Notes: generated from the letters alone by a model not told the origin. A stretch of 64,000 nucleotides of DNA from Podospora pseudocomata (GCF_035222375.1 NW_026946365.1:124001-188000), one strand, 5' to 3'. Shown: positions 42,672-53,173, counted from the first letter of the stretch. Made by a program: numbers and translations.

Positions 42672-43824
42672 ATGTCATCCGCAGAAGATCACAGCATCAT
42701 AGCGTTTATCGGGCTTGGCGCTATGGGCAAGCCAATGGTAGCCAACCTGGCAGCCAATCTAGTTCGACGAGGCATTGTCATACGGGCTTATGATATTGCG
42801 GATGGGCCTGCACAGGAGCTCCAAACTAATTTTCCAGATGTCATTCGGGAAGCAAGCAGTGCGAAAGCAGCTGTGTCGGATGCTGTAAGTGCGATCTAAC
42901 GTCATTATCACCTTGCTCCGTTTGTTTGCTGTTGTTGACAACCAGGGGTTTGCTTCCCAAGACTGTGGTATTCACGATGCTCCCGGAAAGTAGCCACGTG
43001 AGATCCGTCTATCTTGACCCAGACAGCGGTATTGCCAGCACCCTGGGTCCAGACAGTGCCAAAATACTCATCGACTGCTCAACCATCGACACCGCAACCT
43101 CTTTGCATGTGAAGTCTGAAGTTTCCAAGATCGCACCCCGCAGTTTCTTCTACGACTGCCCGGTATCTGGTTAGTTGGCGCCCCATGTTCATGCTGGTAT
43201 TAGACGCTGACCCCCAGTCAAGGAGGTGTGCTAGGTAGGGCCAATCTTCTTTTCAAATGAGTGCTCGCAAGGAAGTTCTCACGCGTACAGTAAATAGGGG
43301 CAGTCAAAGGCACAATAGCCTTCTTCATGGGCTGTTCGCCTGCAGACACCAACCTATCTTGTCTTAAGGACCTGCTACTGAAAATGGGCAGCCAAGCCAT
43401 ACCATGTGGTGGTCCATCTCTGGGGCTAGCCGCAAAGCTGTCCAACAATTACCTCTCTGGCATCATCACCATCGCCACTTCAGAAGCCATGGACATGGGC
43501 ATGCGAGCCGGTATCGACCGCACGATACTTGCGTCTGTGTTCGCGTCTGGGACGGCACAGAACCGGCAATGTGATGTGTTTAACCCTGTTCCGAATGTCT
43601 GTCCACAGGCACCCTCGTCCAATGGCTACCGTGGCGGATTCAGGGTGGAGCTGATGAAGAAAGACATGGGACTGGCAATCGCCATGGCGCGGCAGGGGGG
43701 TGCCAAGAATGTCCTCGGTGTGTCTGGTTTGGGTGTCTATACAGCTGCCAGCGCGGCCGAGGACTGCATGGGCTTGGACTCCAGAGTGGTGTACAGGTAT
43801 CTAGGAGGGAAAGAAAGCTCTTGA
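42672..43824 (+). CDS. Beta-hydroxyacid dehydrogenase 2 (3-hydroxyisobutyrate dehydrogenase-like)
   Basis: Three exons (42672-42884, 42962-43169, 43298-43824; introns of 77 and 128 bp) encode 315 residues. IIAFIGLGAMGKPMVANLAA is the nucleotide-binding motif, FTMLPESSHVRSVYLD follows the first junction, and CPVSGGAVKGTIAFFMG is made across the second. AAKLSNNYLSGII has the catalytic Lys, and LMKKDMGLAIAMARQGGA is the conserved C-terminal motif, intact here but altered in copy 1. Intron 1 uses an AAG acceptor at the same codon as intron 2 of copy 1. The 128-bp intron is long for this region. A redundant role with copy 1 or a different substrate range are both possible. Confidence 0.9.
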
Positions 43825-44195
43825 ACCGTGCGAGCTGCTTGTGAGCAAGGGAAACATGATATTGAATGAAAACGCCAACCATGCTTAGTATTGTTCAAGT
43901 ATCTCCGCCATGCTATGTATGCGACTGATGCGATGCTATCTAATCTCGCGAGTTTTGTAGGCAAAAATGATCATGAAAAGAAAAAAGAAAAAAAGAACAA
44001 CAAAACCCGAGATATCCGAAACCCCATGCCAACCTCCCATCATTCCTACCGTGGCCATTATCATGCATTTCATATCAATCTGTATGCATGCCTGTGCCGC
44101 ATATTTATCGTTCTGACAAATAGCAAAGGGAAAATCGAGATGAAAAAAAGAAAAGGGGTAATAACAAAGGAGAATGTCATACACTTTCATCATAA
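43825..44195. other. Convergent intergenic region
   Basis: An A-rich stretch (43970-44005, 44140-44165) forms the 3' flanks of dehydrogenase 2 and of the minus-strand genes. No gene is seen. Confidence 0.5.
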
Positions 44196-44702
44196 TCATA
44201 TTCTGCCCCATCCTTGCGCGCGTCCAGAGCCTCCAAGCCTTGGTCTAGATTGCCGGGAAATGGTCGACTTCGTCGTCCCTTTGATGTTCTTGAACTTTAG
44301 ATAGCCCAGAACATGCCAGTTGTTCATCCAGGCCCATCGCCGTGAACCCCTGACCAGCGTCTTGGTCTGGCTGGTAACACGGGGGAGGCGAAGTACCAAG
44401 GCCGGGGTGACGTAGTGTTGTAGGAAAGCCCAGAAAAAGAGGATCTGGAATGTGAGGCAGGTGAGGAAGGTCCAGTCGATCTCGTCGCCTGGGTGGGTGT
44501 CGTCGGAGCCAGAAGGGCCAAAGAGGAAGGCGAGGCCTATGAGCAAAGGGGAGGATTCGACAAAGGAGATGGCTCTAGTGTTGGAGGAGGTTGCGGTGGG
44601 GGTAGTGATTGTGGTGCCGGTCGTGACCTGGCTGCGTACCTGCACCTCAACCCTCGAGAGCGTGGCCTGCAAAGGTGGTGTGGGCGCAGAAGGGCGTGAC
44701 AA
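44196..44702 (-). CDS. Membrane-spanning reading frame, possible last exon of the BTB gene
   Basis: About 168 codons are open and end in TGA, but there is no good ATG near the beginning. Two hydrophobic helices are visible (SPLLIGLAFLFG and FLTCLTFQILFFWAFLQHYV). They are followed by a basic tail (RGSRRWAWMNNWHVLGYLKF). It lies just downstream of the BTB gene stop on the same strand. A CTTTGCAG acceptor ends at about 44661, and a GTGACT or similar donor near 44729 could join the two frames. It may be a membrane tail of that protein or a separate unmodelled gene. The sequence composition is coding-like, but the structure is unresolved. Confidence 0.4.
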   Translation of the reverse strand: MSRPSAPTPPLQATLSRVEVQVRSQVTTGTTITTPTATSSNTRAISFVESSPLLIGLAFLFGPSGSDDTHPGDEIDWTFLTCLTFQILFFWAFLQHYVTPALVLRLPRVTSQTKTLVRGSRRWAWMNNWHVLGYLKFKNIKGTTKSTISRQSRPRLGGSGRAQGWGRI

Positions 44703-44726
44703 AAGTGCGGAGAGGGTTGAGGATAG

Positions 44727-47353
44727 TCACATGCCACGACCAAAGAGAACCGGGTAGCGGAAGAGCTTTTTCTTCCAGCCGCCGCCGCTGCCCGAAACTA
44801 CTGCCGGACTTTGGGATTTGCCTTTGATTGCTGGGGCTTCAGCCTCTGGCTTAGACGCCGATGAAGACTCGGCAGCTGGAATTGAAACGGAGACGGGGAG
44901 GTTCTTGTTGCTGCTGGAAAACTTGGAGCGCGTCCTTGCGAGTGTGAGGTGGAGGGACGAAGAGGAACCCCTGCCCATGACGCCGTTCTTGAGGCTCCTG
45001 AGGCTCCTCGCTCTGCTGGCCTTCGGGACGACGACTGGAACGGGCTGTGGCTGCTCAACGGTCGACGCAGCGGGCTCCGACTCCGGCTGCGGCTTCTGCT
45101 CAGCCGTTTGGGACTCAGCGGGCCCAACGGTGTCAGCAACGTCGGGAACTTTGTCGGCGTCCTCCTGGGTCCCTTGGGTGACGGTGTTCTCGACCTCCAC
45201 TTTTGGAGCGGGCGCAGCTTCAGCGACTTCGGGCTGTATCACAAAACAAAGGGTTAGCACCAGAGCATCTTGCGGGTGTGGCGTGACGTTGGGACAACGA
45301 CACCAAAGGAAGAGTGCCGGAAAGAAAAAGAAGAAAAAAAGGGATGTACCTCTTTGGAAATCGAGGGCCCTTCTTGGGAGAGATGGGTGGCGGGGAAGAC
45401 TGACTTCTCCATCTTGTCCTTCTTGTCATCCTCTTTTTGTTCCTGGGTGTCTTCAGCGACGGAGGCAGAAACCGCCTCGAGGATTTCAGCTGGAAGCTCG
45501 AGCTTGCTAGGAAGCGCAATGGCGGGCTTGGGGGAAAGAAGCAAGGCTGACAGGGCCGGTTGGGAGGCAGTCTCGGCCTCCTCTTTAGCCGGTTCAGAGG
45601 CCTCCTCCTTGGTCTCGTCCTTGGGCGAATCGAGCTTGGCGTTATCATTGATAGGCGCAGCAACGGAAGGCTTGTTTTGGTCCCGCTCCTGATCATCCCC
45701 AGCCTTGGAGGGGGCACTGTCGAGCTCGTTGATCTCGGCCACGGGCAGAACCTCCTGCAGAGGTGGGGTCAGAGGTACCTCCACCTCGACAACCGCAGGA
45801 GCAAGAGCCTCCTTGCCGACGACGGCCTGCTCGTGCTCCGAGGCAGTATCGATTTCGGACCAAAACCCCGAATCGGCTTGTCTCAAGGCCGCACGAGGAT
45901 TGATCTTGGGCTCAAGGGCAGGCACTTTGTCGGAGATCACAATGGGGACCGACGAGGTGGGACCCTCCTGGAGAACTGGGAGAGCTCTGAACTCGCCCGC
46001 CGGCTCTGGGTCCATGTCGATGTGCTTGCCTGAGTCGGCGCGCTCGCGCTGCTTTGCGAGGGTCGGAACAGGGCCAAGCTTTTCGACCTGCTTCTCCTTC
46101 TCCTTCTCCTCCTCAAGCACCGGGGCGAGATGGGCCAAGTCTTCGGTGTGCACTTGTTCGTGCGCCTTCACCTTGATTTCCTCGACCACCTCTCTGAATG
46201 CCTCACGGGCCGGCTCCTCATGCTCGACCACAATTGGCGTCTCCGAGATGGGGTCCAGCTCAAACACGGGCTTCGACTGTGCCAGTGGCTCTTCCACCTG
46301 CACCTGTTCTGAAGTCTGAACGGGCAAGGCGGGCAGGAAGGGGTCAGAAGACGCCTCGTTGGGCGAATCATGCTGACCGTCAGTCCCACTCGTTTCGTCC
46401 TGGGAGGGCCAGGGCACGGCTGTCTTGGTGCTCTTCCTGGAGGACGGCGTCGGGAATGAGTCCTCCCTGGAGATGGTCCTGGATCTGAGGTCTATGTTGG
46501 ACATGGGAGTCCCCGGTGCTGGGGGAGGTGATGTCGCCCTCGAGCTGCCGGGGGTGCTAGGCTGCTGCTGCTGCTGCTGGCTCTGTGGCTGTTGTGGGGC
46601 AGCCTGTTGTGATGGGGGTGGAGGCTGCGGCTTGGGGACATAGCTCTCACAGAATATTTCCAGGACGGTGCGGAGCAGCACCCGGTTGGGAGAAAGGATG
46701 TTGCTGATTTGGTCCAGCAGGTCGGATTCTCGGAGGGCCTTGGCGTCCTTGAGATGAGGACGAATCTTTGCCCTTAAAAAATTCAAAAACCAATCGTCAT
46801 TGTCGCAGAGGTTGGGGTGGGCGTCTCTGGCCACCTCCAGCAGGGAAGGGAGGGGCAGGCCCTCGCCATACCTTTCAATCTTGGCCTCGGCAAGCTTCAT
46901 GAGGTCTGGGAGGTCGTAGTGTTTCGCGGCGGCGTAGGCCTGGATGCTGGTCTTGAGCTCGGCAATCTGGCGTGGGAGGTCGTCGGCAGCCTTTGGCTTG
47001 AGGGTCTCGTAGGTGCCGGTGTGGAGGTAATGTACAAGAACGTGGCCAACGTCATCCGAGATCCCTGGAAGCTCGGGAAGGTTATCCTCATAGGCGGCGT
47101 GGAGCCTGGGGCTTCTGAGGAGGATGTCCTTGGGCAGCGTCAAGGGGCTTGCAAAAGGAACTGTGCAGGTGGGGCTTGCGTATGGTCTGCTTAGCCAGGT
47201 TATTTATCAGTTGTTTGAAAAGGCAGCGTGAGATATAACAGATATATATACAACATACGAAGTCTCGGGACGGGGATCCATGTCGTGCCTGGGGAGAGCA
47301 AGCTGGCCGTCGATTCCCTTCCTGGCGGCACCGCTCTTCTTTTTTCTGGCCAT
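44727..47353 (-). CDS. BTB/POZ-domain protein with long acidic disordered region
   Basis: Three exons (47353-47259, 47186-45350, 45233-44727; introns of 72 and 116 bp) encode 812 residues. The BTB fold follows ETSPYASPTCTVPF (formed across intron 1) with LTLPKDILLRSPRL, LPGISDDVGHVLVHYLHTGT and AYAAAKHYDLPDLMKLAEAK. It is followed by a BACK-like helical part (DWFLNFLRAKIRPHLKD, ISNILSPNRVLLRTVLEIFC). A Pro/Gln stretch and some 500 residues rich in Glu, Pro, Ser and Ala come next, then a basic end. BTB proteins dimerise and often recruit cullin-3. No partner can be named. The start at MARKKKSG has a strong context. An in-frame ATG at 47479 would add a hydrophobic N-terminus. The C-terminus depends on whether the frame at 44196-44702 is joined. 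Confidence 0.82.
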
Positions 47354-48779
47354 GGCTTCGCTGGTGAGGGTGGATATGGTGGCGACGAGGAGGGCAACGA
47401 GAGTCAAGAGGGCAGCCCGGATGAGACTGGATGGTTCGACAGTGAAGTGGAGGTCGAGGTTGTAGAGAACAGTCTTCATTGCTCGCCAAAGAATCGACGG
47501 GGTTATCTCTTAAGTCTTTGAGCGGTGGAGCCGTGCCGGGGACGACTCCATAAGAGTTCCATCTTAATCCTTTACCGCTACTGCAGGGCTAGCTGGGTGC
47601 AGCGGCGGCGCATCTCGACTCGTCATTTGCCAGAGTTGGGCCTCAACCCATTGCCGGTCCTAGATGGGTTGATGAGCTGTCAGCGAGCCTATCCCCAATC
47701 GGAAGCGGGCCCTCCAACCAGGAGCCCCTGTGTAGCCAGTCGCCTTGATAGGGCTGTCTGGGAACCATGTGAGTCCCCGACGTGGCCTGTCGAACCCAAT
47801 GTTTCACGGAGAGAGACAGCCTGAGGGGCCACGACGACATGTGCCGTGTTGGGCAGTCTGGGCCGGTTTGAATGTTGCTGATTTCCAGGTTTGCACATCT
47901 GAGCACTGGCTGCGGCGGCATCGCGATTCCGGGGAAACTGGGGCCCTGATTATCAGCATAACTGTGCAGCGCAGTGCTAGCGCAACTATCATCAATGTCT
48001 TGCTGAAGTGCCCCTCACCTCACCTGACGGGGGGGGCCTTTCCACTTGAACTCATCTCATCATCGTCCGATTGCACTAGGTATCTGGGTTTCTAAGTCTC
48101 TGGGTCCCGTCTTCGGAGTAGGTATACGGATATCGTCGATTCAATTCAGGTGGTTAAGGTCGGGTGGTGCCCAACCCAAGTCTTTCTTCCAGGTCCAGCC
48201 CGCCAATCAGCAGCGGCTTGCTGGTTGGTGTGTGCAAGGGTTAGGGTCAGTCCTGATGATCGCAGGGCAATTGGGGAATTTGGGGATTCAATTGGGCATT
48301 GATTTGCCCTCTTTTTCGTTGCTGCTGTGCATGCGATGGATGCGTTGTCGCAGGGTTCGTGCATGGTGCATCAGGACCCAACCAGACCCTGGCAAAGTCA
48401 ACGGCCGGTCTCCATTGTCTCCCTCTCTCTCTTTGCTCGCTCGAACTCGAGTTGTCCATCACCATTGGCATTGGCCATTGATAGGCGTGGGTGGCGGTTC
48501 TGATGGCTCTGGAGGCTCCACTGCGTTGCGTACCTCTCTCGATTTTAATTGACTTTGATTTTTAGTTTTTTTTTACGCGGGGTTGTCGCGTGCTTTCGTG
48601 TTTGGTTCCGTCAATTCTTCCTCCCACCTCCCAGTGTGCCAGTTCACCGCCCATCTGCCTATCACCAAAGAACCAACCGTCCTCGATTCGATCGCCTCCC
48701 GGCCTGCATCAGCCAATTGCAATGGCAGCCCACTCGCCGCATCGTCTTCCACGAAGACCTGAAAAAGGACTTCCCCACA
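47354..48779. other. Divergent intergenic region, BTB gene and MYND gene
   Basis: About 1.4 kb contains both promoters. In-frame codons at 47354-47479 may extend the BTB protein. No other gene is supported, and the frames present are short and compositionally non-coding. Confidence 0.45.
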
Positions 48780-49790
48780 ATGATACCCAAACACTGCGAG
48801 GTCTGCAGACAGCCTCATGCGCTGCTCTGGCTGCAGCGTCTACTACTACTGCACGCGCGACTATCAGACCCTCGACTGGCCAACCCACAAACCCACCTGC
48901 AAGCAAATCAGCGCCAAGCCCAAGGGGGTCCAAACCGAGGAGACAAGATTCGTGCTCGCAGGGGGCTGCTCCCATTGGACGACCCCAACGTCAATGGTGT
49001 CTTCTGGCGCCATGTCCACCTCCGTCCCTATCTCCAGGCGAAGTTCCTCTATGGCGAATTCCTGGTCCGCTCATGGCGCCGCCAGGGAGTCGAGGACTCG
49101 CTGAAGCAGTATCTCGACATTCTCCACCGCAATCGCCCCGATAACCAGGGCGCTCGAGGCTCGGTTCCGGGCTTGTTCATCCGTTTCGACCAGGACCAAG
49201 AAGCTTACGATCTCATCTACTGGCGGGCGCAGGACGGCCCAAAAGGGCTTTGGCTGGGCCGACCTCTCCCAGCCCTTTCTGGACGACAAGAATGTCGACG
49301 CCACCGGGCCTGTCGTCTTGTGGTGCCCCTGCTTTCTCCAGCTCACGCCCGTCGTGACCCTCTACCTAATCAAGTTTCAACTGCTCCAAAACCTCAAAGG
49401 GATCATGCGCTTACGGGAGACCACACCCCCCGGCAGTCCTACCCCGACAGTCCTACCCCGACAAGAGACGAGATACTGTCCGTCCTCAAGGGCAAGTACC
49501 AGTGCGCAGGCAACGTGGTGGACAACCAACCCGTTGTCGACTTTTACAACAATGAGAGCCTTTTGGTCGAAAAGATGAACCATCTACTCCAGCAGATGAC
49601 GCAGCTCTACTACTCTGCAGACAAGGACAACAAACACATATGGGGGCTGATAACAGATCCCACCGAGGAGGCCTTTTCAGCTCGCCCGGTAACCTACAAC
49701 CCCGGATCTTGGAACGAGGCCCAGATAGCCTTTGCGCATTTGTACCCTGCCTGGGCCGAGAGCGTCGCTGCCGTGCCCGCCTTGACATAG
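48780..49790 (+). pseudogene. MYND-type zinc-finger protein gene with four apparent frame changes
   Basis: The protein begins MIPKHCEVCRQP and its MYND finger continues as RCSGCSVYYYCTRDYQTL and HKPTCKQI, but in the next frame. The coding signal then alternates between two frames: change at about 48811, back at about 48970 (a G5 run), forward at about 49250 (a GGG run) and back at about 49440-49465 (a short tandem repeat). The end reads normally through WNEAQIAFAHLYPAW to a TAG. Two changes are +1 and two are -1, so the net is zero. No introns of usable size explain them. Residue quality between changes remains high (for example DDPNVNGVFWRHVHLRP, PVVLWCPCFLQLTPVVTLY), so the loss is either very recent or an artefact of indel errors. 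MYND fingers mediate protein-protein contacts. Confidence 0.7.
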
Positions 49791-50003
49791 GTCATTGACA
49801 ATGCAAAGGCTTCTGCCAGGGCAATACCGCCATGACAAAAGAGAAGTGGTCGCGTGATGCAGCATATGTAAAGCACCAAGGGGTAAACCCATAGCTAGCT
49901 GAGCACAGTAACAAAACAATCCCCTGTCTGTTGAGGCTGGCGGCGAGGGGCTGGTGGGGGGTTGGGAACAGCGGGGTACCCTAGGGTAAGGGTCCAAAAA
50001 AAC

Positions 50004-50084
50004 CGTCGCCTGCAGGATTCGAACCTACGCTCCCGAAGGAACGCCCTTAGCAGGGGCGCGCGTTAACCACTCCGCCAAAGCGAC
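50004..50084 (-). tRNA. tRNA-Ser(GCT)
   Basis: An 81-nt class II tRNA. The acceptor stem is 50084-50078 with 50011-50005, the discriminator is G, and the anticodon loop is CTGCTAA (GCT) on a CGCCC/GGGCG stem. It has a long variable arm typical of Ser and T-loop TTCGAAT. A T-run terminator on the minus strand lies at 49995-50001. No intron. Confidence 0.95.
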
Positions 50085-50206
50085 TTGCAAACAATTTTGG
50101 AAAGTGGTCACATATAGCTGCTCACTTCTCATCTCGAAGCCTCACAACTGGTTTCCTTTTCCTAGCTTCTAACAGGTGCATATTTAGAAAAACTATCAAA
50201 ATAAAT

Positions 50207-51356
50207 CTATACCCGTCTCTTACTCTCCTCCAGCATCAACTCCTTCACTATACCCATACCTTCCTCTCGATCCTGCTGAGAAGCAATGTCCAGTCCCCAT
50301 GCTGCGAGGAAGGGTGCTTCGCCACGGTAGTTTCGATGGAGCCACATGCGCTCCTGGAGACTGTATTTCGGGCGAGAGAGATGTACCGAGTATTTTCGGG
50401 CCGGAAGTTCCTCGGTGCTATCGCTGCCCATCGGTCTGGTGATGGTAATCGCCGTTGCTGTGCTGCCGCTTGCACTATCTGGTGTCGGTGGCGGCGTTCT
50501 TAGCCCTGTCACCGGGGTGGCTGTATAGACGGTATTTGTGAGTATGGTTCTGGGATCAAGCGCCTGGGTAGCAGTTTTGTCATTACTCCCTGTCGGCAGC
50601 GAGAGGCTGTCCAGCATGATCTTTCCCATCAGCTTTTCAACATCTGCAGACTCAGTGGACAGGTCCGCGTTCTGCTTTTGAGAAGGGAGAACTGGAAGCG
50701 CCTTCCACCTGGAGCCTTTCCGTGTCAGCATCGGGGAGGGCTCGCCTTTCCGTTCTAGTGACGAAACTCGAAGCGGAAGGGGACGGAGGTCGACAGCATC
50801 CCTGTCAGGAGGACGTATCCCCGTCAAGGATGCTTGTCTCGGTGGCGGATTTGCTGATGGCAGCCGCGAGCATGTCACATCTTGCGAATAAAAGTCGAGC
50901 CACTGAGTTCGCCTACTGTCCGCAGAGACTGCTCGGCTTCGCGGTATAGGGCTCGGCTCAGTGATGGGATTTTGCTCGTCGTTGACACGGCCACCGCCAA
51001 GATGCGTGATCTCTGGCCACGAACTGTTTGGGCCTCTAGAAACTATCTCTCTGATGTGTTGTCGTGTCAGCAAAATAACTTTCCGCTGTGGACCGGTAGT
51101 ATTAGTCGTCTGCATACCCGCTGCTGTTGGATCTCTTCACCCAGTTCCGTATCCGGACGCTCGTCTTTTTGGTGATGGCAGCTTTCATGGAGGCCGACCG
51201 TCCTGGCTGAACCATGGGCACGTCACGGTCCTGAGTAGTCTTGTTTTTCGGCTTGACAGTAAACATCATGATTTCAGCTGCCGGTCCAACCATGACCGGC
51301 GTCCTCGGTTTGAAACAAGTTTCGTGGATCATCTCCATGGGCTCAGGTTTTGCCAT
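50207..51356 (-). CDS. Unrecognised protein with a conserved-looking C-terminal motif
   Basis: Two exons (51356-51118 and 51050-50207, with a 67-bp intron) encode 360 residues, starting MAKPEPMEMIHETCF. The intron was chosen because GTATGC, a TTGCTGAC branch site and a CATCAG acceptor join two open frames in phase (NSSG/EIVSRGPNSSWPEI). The middle is Ser/Pro/Arg-rich and probably disordered. The last 60 residues look folded (YSLQERMWLHRNYRGEAPFL, AAWGLDIA). I do not know the family. The absence of signal peptide or membrane segments points to a cytosolic or nuclear protein. A single-exon model from 51115 is possible but would lose the good N-terminus. Confidence 0.7.
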
Positions 51357-51748
51357 CGTGCACTGCAGCACCTACATGTATCAAGTCAGGTAGATAAGGT
51401 AAATCCAAAAGATGTAATTGAAATTGCCAAAAGATGCACAACAGAGAGATGCGACGTGTAGAACTGATATTTCCGGGCGCAAAATTTTCTTCTCGTTCGG
51501 AGGTGCGAATTCAGGGTGTGCTCGGCAGCCAATCCCTTGCGTCGAACAAGTAAAACACAAAACAGCATCACAGGCTGCACCAATCAGACTTCGTAGCAGC
51601 TTGACTCAGAGACATCCACAGGTGATTTTGTCAACAAAACATTCCAGTTCACCTCCTTGCGTTTCAAAGATGGCTCGAGCTCAAACACCGATTTTATTCT
51701 TATCTACAGGTATCCAAAGTATCGAGATCTAGCGAAACCCCCACTCTC
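51357..51748. other. Intergenic, unknown gene to TTL-like gene
   Basis: The region is 392 bp, with the promoter of the unknown gene and the 3' flank of the TTL-like gene, both on the minus strand. Nothing else is seen. Confidence 0.45.
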
Positions 51749-53173
51749 TCAAGAACAGTTTATCTCTGTAATCTGACTCTTAGGCAGGTTTGTGGTTTCG
51801 TCCAACACCTTGACAAATCGATTCTTAACAGCATCGAACTTCCCATCCCCAGCTCGCGCCTTGCCCATGTGCTCCATTGCGGCAAACACAACGCTCTCCA
51901 TCAGCCGAAGCGCCAGCTCTCCAGCCTTGTCATGGTTGTAAAAGGCCGGTGTTTCGTTCACCTCCAACAGCCACACCTTTCCGTTGTCATCGACCAAAAA
52001 GTCAGCAGCGAAAAGCTCAAACGATTTGCCAACCGTGGTGAACTTATCAGCCATGGTGTGCGCAGCAGCCTTGAACAGTTCCGCTGTCACGTTGCATATC
52101 TGGTCCCAGACGCCCTCCTTCCACCCATCCCCCAACAGCTTCTCGGGCACTGCGTCCGACCAAAAGTCTCTCATGGACTCGTTACTGACAAACTCGTCCT
52201 CATCCTGGAGAGCCGTGTTGGTGAGGCTCGACCGCAAGCTTGGGTTCTCCCATGGGGGCTGGTAGTCCTCGCAGGCTAAAAGAGCGAGTAGTTCTCGGAA
52301 CACGTGAACCTTCAAACGACCCATGGCCAAGACGTACGCCCTGACATGCCACTTCTTGCCCTCAACTGGTGGTATGCGGACAATGTATTGCTGCGCGACA
52401 AACTCCCGCATCTGTGCCGAAGGAATCCGTCCGTCCTTCTTGAAGACGTACTGCATTCGTTTGTGGTCGCCTTTGCCCCCACCCTGCGCCTTCTTCTCGT
52501 CAAGCCCAAACCCGCTGATGGTTGTGACCAACGCGTCCAAAGCATTCAGTCCGGGCAACGACAGGGAGACGCCATCCTTTTCCTTTTCCTTTTCTCTCTC
52601 TTCCTCTTCCTCTGCCTCTTCCTCATCATCAGTGTACTCGTACTCGGCCAATTCCAGGTGACTAGCCAATTCCTCCACAGTGCTGAAGATTCGGATTCCC
52701 GCGCCACAATCAATCAGCGCCGGCTTCAAAATCCACCAGTCTCTCTCAATTGGCTCGCGGCTCTCATTCTGTTCCAGCGAGTACAGCAAGGTCAGATCGT
52801 CGGCCGCTGTGAGCGACTCGTCTACGTACTCGGCGTAGTCAAGCGAGAGCCTCACAGTGAGGGGAACATGGTCGGGCAGCTTGCTCTCGGGTCTCTTTGC
52901 CCGCCAAAAGTCGACCACCCTGGCGAGGTAGTCCTTGCGTGCCAAAGCGTCGCTGGACGGGTAGGCGTTGATCAGCCCGTTCTTGGAGTTGTTGAGAATT
53001 GCAAAGTTGCGTCCAATCTCCCAGCCGTCCAGGTACTGAAAGGACTCCTCCAGGGGCTCATTGGGAAAGTCCTCAAAACTGTCATAGAAGATGGCGTCGG
53101 GGACATGGTCGAGAATGAACTTGCGAAGATGGGGGTTGAGCCAAGGGCAGGCCCCGTTGATGAAGACGTGCAT
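51749..53173 (-). CDS. Tubulin-tyrosine ligase-like (TTL) domain protein
   Basis: A single exon encodes 474 residues from the ATG at 53173, the only ATG in a sensible place. The ATP-grasp TTL core shows RDWWILKPALIDCGAGIRIF (nucleotide-binding Lys), QQYIVRIPPVEGKKWHVRAY (the KxxxR block) and FAADFLVDDNGKVWLLEVNE (metal-binding Glu and Asn), then TPAFY. Between them lie an acidic Glu/Lys insertion near residue 200 and a Gly/Lys linker. Fungal members include the yeast Pby1 type. They ligate amino acids to protein tails or are of unknown activity. Whether tubulin is the substrate in this fungus is not shown. Length is normal for fungal orthologues. Confidence 0.9.
   Translation of the reverse strand: MHVFINGACPWLNPHLRKFILDHVPDAIFYDSFEDFPNEPLEESFQYLDGWEIGRNFAILNNSKNGLINAYPSSDALARKDYLARVVDFWRAKRPESKLPDHVPLTVRLSLDYAEYVDESLTAADDLTLLYSLEQNESREPIERDWWILKPALIDCGAGIRIFSTVEELASHLELAEYEYTDDEEEAEEEEEREKEKEKDGVSLSLPGLNALDALVTTISGFGLDEKKAQGGGKGDHKRMQYVFKKDGRIPSAQMREFVAQQYIVRIPPVEGKKWHVRAYVLAMGRLKVHVFRELLALLACEDYQPPWENPSLRSSLTNTALQDEDEFVSNESMRDFWSDAVPEKLLGDGWKEGVWDQICNVTAELFKAAAHTMADKFTTVGKSFELFAADFLVDDNGKVWLLEVNETPAFYNHDKAGELALRLMESVVFAAMEHMGKARAGDGKFDAVKNRFVKVLDETTNLPKSQITEINCS

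Noticed and set aside
49251-49470. Introns as an explanation for the frame changes in the MYND gene
   Set aside because: The shifts are single-base in effect, and no GT-AG pair of workable length restores the frame at any of the four places.
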